From JACTUA01 sp035506435 (lineage in GTDB: Archaea > Halobacteriota > Methanomicrobia > Methanomicrobiales > JACTUA01), in assembly GCA_035506435.1 (NCBI GenBank), contig DATJPK010000004.1, positions 1 through 19,037 of the forward strand: a DNA stretch of 19,037 nucleotides. Reading direction: 5' to 3'. Positions 13,981 through 19,037 of this stretch are shown here, piece by piece; the stretch's first letter is position 1, and each line of letters begins with the position of its first letter. The translations under genes were made by a program, and so were the position numbers. The notes under the pieces are model-generated. The model did not search any database. It was not told the DNA's origin and worked only from the letters and a program-made list of their open reading frames with translations.

Positions 13981-15636
13981 GTGCCGATCGTAAAACTCAA
14001 TTACGAGTACCTTGAGCAGCTCGTCGGGGCTGACCGGGGGACCATCATCGGGAAGCTCCCGATGATCGGGTGCGAGATCGAGCGGCAGGAGGAGGACCAT
14101 GCCGACGCCGAGTTCTTCCCCGACCGGCCCGACCTCTTCTCCACCGAGGGGGTCGCCCATGCCCTCCGGGGCTTCCTCTCCATCGAGACCGGCCTCAGGG
14201 ACTACCCGGTCACCCCGTCGGGCATCGCCTTCTCCGTCGACCCGCGGCTCGCCGGCATCCGCCCGTTCCTGGGGAGCGCGGTGATCCGTGGCCTTTCCCT
14301 CGGGGAGGCTGCCATCGAGAGCCTGATGGGCCTCCAGGAGGCGCTCCACTGGGCCGTGGGACGGGGGAGGGGCAAGGTCGCCATCGGCGTCCATGACCTC
14401 GACACGGTGAAACCCCCGTTCCGGTACATCGCCTCGGAGCGCTCGCGCTCCTTCGTCCCCCTCGACTTCGACCGGCCGATGACGATGGAGGAGATCCTCA
14501 CCGGGCACCCGAAGGGCAGGGACTACGCCCACCTCGTGCAGGACTTCCCCCGGTTCCCCCTCATCGTCGATTCCCGGGACGAGGTCCTCTCGTTCCCCCC
14601 GATCATCAACGGGGAGCTCACCCGGGTCACGGGAAGGACGAAAAACATCCTCCTCGATACGACCGGAACCGACCTCCGTGCGGTCATGACCGCGGTCCGG
14701 ATTCTCTGCATGGCTCTCGCGGAGACCGGGGCCACCATCGAGAGCGTCACCATAGACGGGACGCCGTGCCCGGACCTCACCCCCGCCGAGAAGGTCGTCT
14801 CTGCCGGTGCCTGTTCGAGGCTGATCGGGATCCCGCTCACGCCGGAGACCATGTCAGAGCTTCTCGGGAAGATGCGGTTCGGGGCGAGCCCCGCGGGAAA
14901 GGACAAGGTCAGGGTCAGGGTGCCCTGTTACCGGGGGGATATCATGCACGACTGGGACATCTACGAGGACGTCGCCATCGCATATGGGTACGAGCGGTTC
15001 AAACCGGCCCTTCCTGCCGTCTTTACCATCGGGGCAAAGCACCCGGTAAACATCCTCGCCGATGCCGTCCGGTCCATCTTCACGGGCCTCGGGTACCTGG
15101 AGGTCATCCCGTTCACGCTCACGAACGAGCGGGTCCTCTATACCTGGATGCAGAGGCCCCCCTCAGCGTCGGCCCTCAGGGTAAAGTACCCGATCAGCGA
15201 GGAGCACACGGTCATCCGCACCGAGATCCTCCCCCTCCTCCTCGAGACCCTGCAGGGGAACCGGCACCGGGAGCTCCCCCAGCGCATCTTCGCCATTGGT
15301 GACGTGGTGCAGGGAAAGGAGACCTTCCAGCGGGTCGCTGCGGCCTCCATCCACCCGGCCGCCGACTTCTCCGAGGCCTATGCCCTGACAGACGCACTCG
15401 TCCGGGAGCTCGGCCTCTCCTGCAGCGTCGCGGAGTCCGGCGACCCTGCTTTCACCGACGGGCGGCGGGGGGACCTCCTCGCCGGCGGGAAGGCATGCGG
15501 TTCCTTCGGCGAGATCCACCCCGCGGTCCTCACCGCCTTCGGTCTCGAGCACCCCGTGGCAGCCCTCGAGCTCGACCTCAGAGCCGTACCGGAACCCCGC
15601 GCCCGGCGAGGAACTCCTTCACCTGCCGGACTGTGA
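13981..15636 (+). CDS. pheT: Phenylalanyl-tRNA synthetase beta subunit, archaeal type
   Basis: 551 residues. It is the beta chain of the (alpha-beta)2 enzyme that charges tRNA-Phe; the alpha gene pheS is not in this window. Archaeal beta features are present: an N-terminal PIVKLNYEYLEQLVG, FFPDRPDLFSTEGVA near 45-60, the B3/B4 editing region about 90-270, a B5 domain near 275-350 ending in VPCYRGDIMHDWDIYEDVAIAYGY, and the catalytic-like fold to about 535 with IRTEILPLLLETL and FGEIHPAVL. Start GTG 13981 follows SD AAGGTGAG. The natural end of the fold is near ALELDL; the last 14 or so residues are basic and Pro-rich and are read antisense from the 3' end of hisF (59-bp overlap). Confidence 0.93.
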   Translation: MPIVKLNYEYLEQLVGADRGTIIGKLPMIGCEIERQEEDHADAEFFPDRPDLFSTEGVAHALRGFLSIETGLRDYPVTPSGIAFSVDPRLAGIRPFLGSAVIRGLSLGEAAIESLMGLQEALHWAVGRGRGKVAIGVHDLDTVKPPFRYIASERSRSFVPLDFDRPMTMEEILTGHPKGRDYAHLVQDFPRFPLIVDSRDEVLSFPPIINGELTRVTGRTKNILLDTTGTDLRAVMTAVRILCMALAETGATIESVTIDGTPCPDLTPAEKVVSAGACSRLIGIPLTPETMSELLGKMRFGASPAGKDKVRVRVPCYRGDIMHDWDIYEDVAIAYGYERFKPALPAVFTIGAKHPVNILADAVRSIFTGLGYLEVIPFTLTNERVLYTWMQRPPSASALRVKYPISEEHTVIRTEILPLLLETLQGNRHRELPQRIFAIGDVVQGKETFQRVAAASIHPAADFSEAYALTDALVRELGLSCSVAESGDPAFTDGRRGDLLAGGKACGSFGEIHPAVLTAFGLEHPVAALELDLRAVPEPRARRGTPSPAGL

Positions 15637-16384
15637 ACTCCCCGTAGTGGAACACCGATGCGGCGAGGCAGGCGTCCGCCTTCCCCCCGGTGAAGCCCTC
15701 CTCGAAGTGTTCGAGAGTACCCACCCCGCCGCTTGCGATCACGGGTATCCCCACTGACTCTGATATCGCCCGTGTGATCGGGATGTCGAAACCTGCCTTT
15801 GTCCCGTCGGTCTCCATCGAGGTGAGCAGGATCTCGCCCGCACCCCGCTCCTCGACCTCCCTGGCCCAGACCATCGCGTCGATCCCCGTCGGCCGGCTCC
15901 CCCCGTAGGTCACCACCTCGTACCAGCAGTTCCCGCCGCCGGGGAGAGGCACCGGGACCTTCCCCGGAAGGTCGTCCAGGCGCCTCCGCACGTCCATCGC
16001 GACGACGATGCACTGGGTGCCGAACCGGGCAGCGGACCGGTTGACGAGCGGCGGGTCGTTCACCGCGCTCGTGTTGATGGAGACCTTGTCTGCGCCCGCC
16101 CTGAGGATCTGCTGGATGTCCTCGAGGGAGCGGATCCCTCCGCCGACGGTGAGCGGGAGGAAGAGCTGGTCGGCCGCCCGCCGGATCACCTCGAGGATGA
16201 TCCCACGGTTCTCCCGGGAGGCGGTGATGTCGAGGAACACCACCTCGTCGGCCCCCTGCTCGTTGTACCGCTGGGAGAGGGCGACGGGGTCACCCGCGTC
16301 CCTCAGGTCCACGAAGTGGCAGCCCTTCACGACCCGCCCCTCCTTCAGGTCGAGGCACGGGATGATCCGCTTGGTGAGCACCAT
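15578..16384 (-). CDS. hisF: Imidazole glycerol phosphate synthase cyclase subunit
   Basis: 268 residues forming a TIM barrel. HisF takes ammonia from the HisH glutaminase and converts PRFAR to imidazole glycerol phosphate and AICAR in histidine synthesis. The two catalytic aspartates are D12 in IIPCLDL and D131 in VAMDVRR, matching D11 and D130 of the Thermotoga enzyme. GADEVVFLDITAS, LTVGGGIRSLEDI, GADKVSINT, ILLTSMETDGTKAGFD and VIASGGVGTLEHF are phosphate-site and barrel motifs. The end KEFLAGRGVPVRL is the normal family C-terminus. No other his gene is near, so hisF stands alone. No SD precedes the ATG and a TATA lies 26 nt upstream, so the transcript is probably leaderless. Its 3' end overlaps pheT tail to tail. 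Confidence 0.96.
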   Translation of the reverse strand: MVLTKRIIPCLDLKEGRVVKGCHFVDLRDAGDPVALSQRYNEQGADEVVFLDITASRENRGIILEVIRRAADQLFLPLTVGGGIRSLEDIQQILRAGADKVSINTSAVNDPPLVNRSAARFGTQCIVVAMDVRRRLDDLPGKVPVPLPGGGNCWYEVVTYGGSRPTGIDAMVWAREVEERGAGEILLTSMETDGTKAGFDIPITRAISESVGIPVIASGGVGTLEHFEEGFTGGKADACLAASVFHYGEFTVRQVKEFLAGRGVPVRL

Positions 16385-16409
16385 GTACAGTAAAGGAATG
16401 GCCCGGGCG

Positions 16410-16417
16410 CTATTTAG
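16410..16417. promoter_or_regulatory. Near-palindromic TATA box possibly shared by hisF and the divergent gene
   Basis: CTATTTAG on the plus strand reads CTAAATAG on the minus strand, so it resembles a TATA box in both directions. Its centre is 29-30 nt from the hisF ATG (16384) and 25-26 nt from the upstream ATG of the divergent gene (16439). It is the only AT-rich box in the 99-bp spacer. Confidence 0.55.
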
Positions 16418-16483
16418 GGATTTGGAGGGCGGTCCCGCATGAATTCATGTAGGATGACAGGTAACACCGTAGGTGGTGAGAGG

Positions 16484-17296
16484 ATGGAACGAACCCTTTC
16501 CGTGGTACTCGCGGTCCTCGCCGCGGTAACCATCGTCTTCCTCGCGATATTTTCCCTATCCGCGTACGCAGCCCTCGCTTACCGGGCCACGTTCGCGGGG
16601 ACGTACGAGTACCGGGTGAGCATATCATCGGATACGGACCTCGGGAACGTAACTCTCTATATCCCGATACCGGCAAGGGGGGCCGCATCATCGGAGATCC
16701 TCGAACGGATCGGCTCCGGCGGCCTCGAGGGGCTCCCCCTCGGCTGGGCGATCTCGCTCATCGGGACCGAGAAGTTCACCATGCTCGAGGTGACCACCCC
16801 GGGGCTTGCCGCGACCCCCGTCGGCGAGCCCTATCTCCTCTCTGCAGATGCCCGCACCGGGAGCACGATCGACACGAGAAACCCGGAGACCGGCGGGCTC
16901 GTGCTTGAACCGGGTGCCGGGCTGACGTCGATATCCTGCGGGAACATCGACCCGCAGGCATCGCCCGAGATGAGGTGCGTCCTGTACCGCGGGTCGGTCT
17001 ATGCTGATTTCACCTCCGTGCGGGACCCGCACCTGACCATCTTTACCTTCGTGGCCGGGAGGAACAACTGGGACGTTTTCGGCCCCTCCTCGAACGAGTA
17101 CCAGGACGGGCTCCAGGCCACGTATGTCCGCGATATCCGCGGCTGGCGCCTGGGCGACGGGATCCTCGTGTCGGGGGTTGGTGATTACAGCCTCGACTTC
17201 TGGCTCCCGGGAGAGGGAAGCCCGGGGGCGGGGCCGGCCGGTTCCTCATTCCAGGCCGCATGGTGGCCTCTTGCCCTGCGGGGGACCTCCGCGTGA
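16484..17296 (+). CDS. Membrane-anchored extracytoplasmic protein of unknown function
   Basis: 270 residues from ATG 16484, not recognised. Residues 1-30 form one hydrophobic signal anchor (LSVVLAVLAAVTIVFLAIFSL), so the rest should lie outside the membrane. The outer part is rich in beta strands and Gly, with TYEYRVSISS, NVTLYIPIPA, LTIFTFVAGRNNWDVFG and DYSLDFWLPGEG, and two cysteines (SCGN and MRC) that might form a disulphide. An in-frame ATG at 16439 would add 15 residues and fits a leaderless start; ATG 16484 is preferred because AGGTGGTGAGAGG at 16471-16483 is a good SD. It shares a GTGA overlap with the hydrolase gene, so the two are probably cotranscribed although no functional link is obvious. 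Confidence 0.75.
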   Translation: MERTLSVVLAVLAAVTIVFLAIFSLSAYAALAYRATFAGTYEYRVSISSDTDLGNVTLYIPIPARGAASSEILERIGSGGLEGLPLGWAISLIGTEKFTMLEVTTPGLAATPVGEPYLLSADARTGSTIDTRNPETGGLVLEPGAGLTSISCGNIDPQASPEMRCVLYRGSVYADFTSVRDPHLTIFTFVAGRNNWDVFGPSSNEYQDGLQATYVRDIRGWRLGDGILVSGVGDYSLDFWLPGEGSPGAGPAGSSFQAAWWPLALRGTSA

Positions 17297-18519
17297 ACAC
17301 GGGCCGGCTGAAGATCGAGTGGGCGCGGCAGTACATGCCGGTCCTCTCCTCCATCCGGGAGGAGTTTGAGAAGGAGCGCCCTCTTGAAGGTCTCACCGTC
17401 GGGATGGCCCTCCATGTCGAGGCAAAGACCGCGGTCCTCGTCGAGACCCTCGCTGCGGCCGGCGCAGAGGTCCACATCACCGGCTGCAACCCCCTCTCGA
17501 CGCAGGACGACGTTGCCGCGGCGCTCTCCGAGGTCCCGCACGTCCGCTGTTATGCAAAGCGCGGGGCCACGGTCGAGGAGTACTACCGGGCCATCGACCG
17601 GGTCCTCGACGCGCGGCCCTCGATCACCGTCGACGACGGGATGGACCTCATCCATGTCCTCCACACGAGGCGGCGTGAGCTCCTGCCCGGTGTCACCGGT
17701 GGGTGCGAGGAGACCACCACCGGCGTTCACCGGCTCCGGGCAATGGCTGCGGCGGGCGAGCTCGCCTTCCCGGTCATCGCCGTGAACGATACCCCGATGA
17801 AGCGGTTCTTCGACAACGTCCACGGCACCGGCGAGAGCGCCCTTGCCGCCATCATGATCACAACGAACGTGCTCATGGCGGGGAAGAACCTTGTCATCGC
17901 CGGGTATGGCTTCTGCGGGAAGGGGATCGCCCGGAAGGCGGCCGGGCTCGGGGCCCGGGTCATCGTGACCGAGGTGGACCCCCGGGCCGCCCTCCAGGCC
18001 CACATGGACGGCTTTGCCGTGATGACGATGGACGAGGCAGCCCCCCTCGGGCAGCTCTTTGTCACGACGACGGGGAACACCGGGGTCATCACGGAGCGGC
18101 ACTTCCGGCTCATGCGGGACGGGGCGATCCTCGCAAACGCCGGGCACTTCAACGTCGAGATCGACGGGAAGTGGCTCGGGGAGCATGCGGATTCCATCGT
18201 CCGGCGTGACGGGATAGACACGTACCGGTTCGGGAAACGCTCCCTCCACCTCCTTGCCGAGGGCCGGCTCGTGAACCTCGCGACCCCGAAGGGGATGGGC
18301 CACCCCGTCGAGGTGATGGACCTCTCCTTCGCCCTCCAGGCCCTCTCGGCCCGCTACATCGCGGAGCACGGGAAGGACCTGTCGCCGGGGGTCTACGACG
18401 TGCCACAGGAGATCGACGAGACGGTGGCACGGAGAAAGCTCGCGACGCTCGGGATCTCCATCGACCGGCTCACCGGCGAGCAGTCCGAGTACCTGAAGGG
18501 CTGGGGCCAGGGGACCTGA
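17293..18519 (+). CDS. ahcY: S-adenosylhomocysteine (or S-inosylhomocysteine) hydrolase
   Basis: 408 residues of the AdoHcy hydrolase family, archaeal short type. It removes the by-product of SAM-dependent methylation by splitting it to homocysteine and a nucleoside; the MJ1388 enzyme of M. jannaschii acts on S-inosylhomocysteine instead, and that may hold here. Motifs: WARQYMPVL at the N-terminus, H41 and KTA, GCNPLSTQDDVAAAL at 64-78, DDGMDL near 115, GGCEETTTG near 136-144, catalytic K170 and D174 in NDTPMKRFFDN, HGTGES where bacteria have GCRES, NAD loop GYGFCGKG at 204-211 and HFNVEID. The C-terminal Lys/Tyr extension of bacterial and eukaryal enzymes is absent. ATG 17260 lies inside the previous gene; GTG 17293 aligns with the family start and forms a GTGA overlap. 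Confidence 0.9.
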   Translation: MNTGRLKIEWARQYMPVLSSIREEFEKERPLEGLTVGMALHVEAKTAVLVETLAAAGAEVHITGCNPLSTQDDVAAALSEVPHVRCYAKRGATVEEYYRAIDRVLDARPSITVDDGMDLIHVLHTRRRELLPGVTGGCEETTTGVHRLRAMAAAGELAFPVIAVNDTPMKRFFDNVHGTGESALAAIMITTNVLMAGKNLVIAGYGFCGKGIARKAAGLGARVIVTEVDPRAALQAHMDGFAVMTMDEAAPLGQLFVTTTGNTGVITERHFRLMRDGAILANAGHFNVEIDGKWLGEHADSIVRRDGIDTYRFGKRSLHLLAEGRLVNLATPKGMGHPVEVMDLSFALQALSARYIAEHGKDLSPGVYDVPQEIDETVARRKLATLGISIDRLTGEQSEYLKGWGQGT

Positions 18520-19037
18520 CCCGGCCCCGGTTAAGGTTTTCCCGGGCGCAGAAGAGGTACTCCTGGGCATAGCCGGCATACGCGCCGAAATAATGCCGGC
18601 CGAACTCCCGGATCCTCCGGTCCTCTTTCTCAGACGGCACCCTTGCCCCGGGGAGGGGCTCGAGGTACCGGGCATACATGATCCTCCGTATCCAGACATC
18701 AACCGGGTAGGCTTCGAGCCGGTGGTACCCGAAGAGGAGGATACAGTCCGCCGCCTTCTCCCCGATGCCCCGGAAGGAGAGGAGGGTATCCCGCGCCTCG
18801 TCGAAGGGGAGGCCGGAAATCCTCCCAGGGAGCCCGGGATCTCCCGCGACCCGCGCCGCAGCTTCGGCCACCGAGCGTTCCCGGTACCCGAGCCGGCAGG
18901 TGCCGAGCAGGTCAACGCCCCGGGAGAGGTCTCCGGGGGAGGGGAAGCGGTATCGGGGTCCATCCATTCCGGGGATTTCCCCGCCGAAATTCTGCGCGAG
19001 CGAGCCGATCATCTTCCGGATGCGGGGAATGTTCGTG
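18470..19037 (-). CDS. OGG1-like 8-oxoguanine DNA glycosylase (5' end cut by the window edge)
   Basis: At least 188 residues are visible; the frame stays open to the edge, so the N-terminus lies beyond 19037. It is a helix-hairpin-helix GPD DNA glycosylase/AP lyase that should remove 8-oxoguanine. The first visible residues TNIPRIRKMIGSLAQNFG match the OGG1 pattern NNI-x-RI near the N-glycosylase domain. The HhH-GPD motif reads FRGIGEKAADCILLFG and PVDVWIRRI, with the catalytic Lys (in EKAADC) and Asp (in PVDVW) both kept. The tail AGYAQEYLFCAREN is the usual end; about 20 more residues come from reading antisense into the hydrolase gene (50-bp overlap). An internal ATG at 19012 is not the true start because homology continues upstream. 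Confidence 0.85.
   Translation of the reverse strand, partial: TNIPRIRKMIGSLAQNFGGEIPGMDGPRYRFPSPGDLSRGVDLLGTCRLGYRERSVAEAAARVAGDPGLPGRISGLPFDEARDTLLSFRGIGEKAADCILLFGYHRLEAYPVDVWIRRIMYARYLEPLPGARVPSEKEDRRIREFGRHYFGAYAGYAQEYLFCARENLNRGRVRSPGPSPSGTRTARR

Noticed and set aside
16384..16389. TGTACA at the hisF start, like the TRP box of TrpY regulators
   Set aside because: A single 6-bp palindrome next to a lone his gene; the same word occurs by chance inside coding regions such as aroA' and pheA.
1..19037. CRISPR array, tRNA/rRNA gene, insertion sequence, prophage or defence system
   Set aside because: No regular repeat-spacer pattern, tRNA-like cloverleaf, transposase, integrase or phage/defence motif was seen on either strand.

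Overview
The window is about 19 kb of very GC-rich DNA from a methanogenic archaeon, most likely a member of the Methanomicrobiales; a Methanoculleus- or Methanofollis-like relative would fit, but genus is a guess. The reasons are: aromatic biosynthesis starts from ADTH synthase and the 3-dehydroquinate synthase II type instead of DAHP synthase and AroB; archaeal forms of Trm-G10, PheT and a short S-adenosyl/S-inosylhomocysteine hydrolase are present; TATA boxes precede several genes; and there are strong GGAGGTG-type Shine-Dalgarno (SD) sites with GTG and TTG starts beside apparently leaderless genes.

Region 1 (1-8388, plus strand) is a tight aromatic amino acid operon behind a 5' leader with hairpins. 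It holds two tandem class I aldolase paralogs (ADTH synthase and a sister), 3-dehydroquinate synthase II, prephenate dehydrogenase, prephenate dehydratase, EPSP synthase, a fused shikimate kinase-shikimate dehydrogenase, chorismate synthase and a 72-residue CxxC protein. Most junctions are ATGA/GTGA overlaps, which suggests translational coupling. The operon covers aldol precursors to chorismate and the last committed steps to Phe and Tyr. It lacks 3-dehydroquinate dehydratase, found 1.1 kb downstream on the other strand, and chorismate mutase, not seen in the window.

Region 2 (8389-9479) is an intergenic stretch with a perfect 8-bp inverted repeat and a promoter, then a secreted, membrane-anchored surface protein starting with TTG. 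Region 3 (9518-12838, minus strand) has type I 3-dehydroquinate dehydratase, which looks leaderless, and upstream of it an 870-residue U32 protein with a degenerate second U32 half.

Region 4 (12942-15636, plus strand) is translation-related: Trm-G10 tRNA methyltransferase and the phenylalanyl-tRNA synthetase beta subunit. Region 5 (15578-18519) has hisF on the minus strand, whose 3' end overlaps that of pheT. Divergent from hisF is a membrane-anchored protein of unknown function coupled to the S-adenosyl/S-inosylhomocysteine hydrolase gene. The 99-bp divergent spacer has one near-palindromic TATA that could serve both directions. Region 6 (18470-19037, minus) is an OGG1-like DNA glycosylase cut by the window edge, overlapping the hydrolase gene tail to tail.

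I see no CRISPR array, tRNA or rRNA gene, insertion sequence, prophage gene or defence system. The noteworthy points are the bacterial-type AroK fused to AroE, the diverged aldolase pair, the double-U32 protein with a migrated cysteine, the CxxC protein at the operon end, and the compact promoter and overlap architecture.
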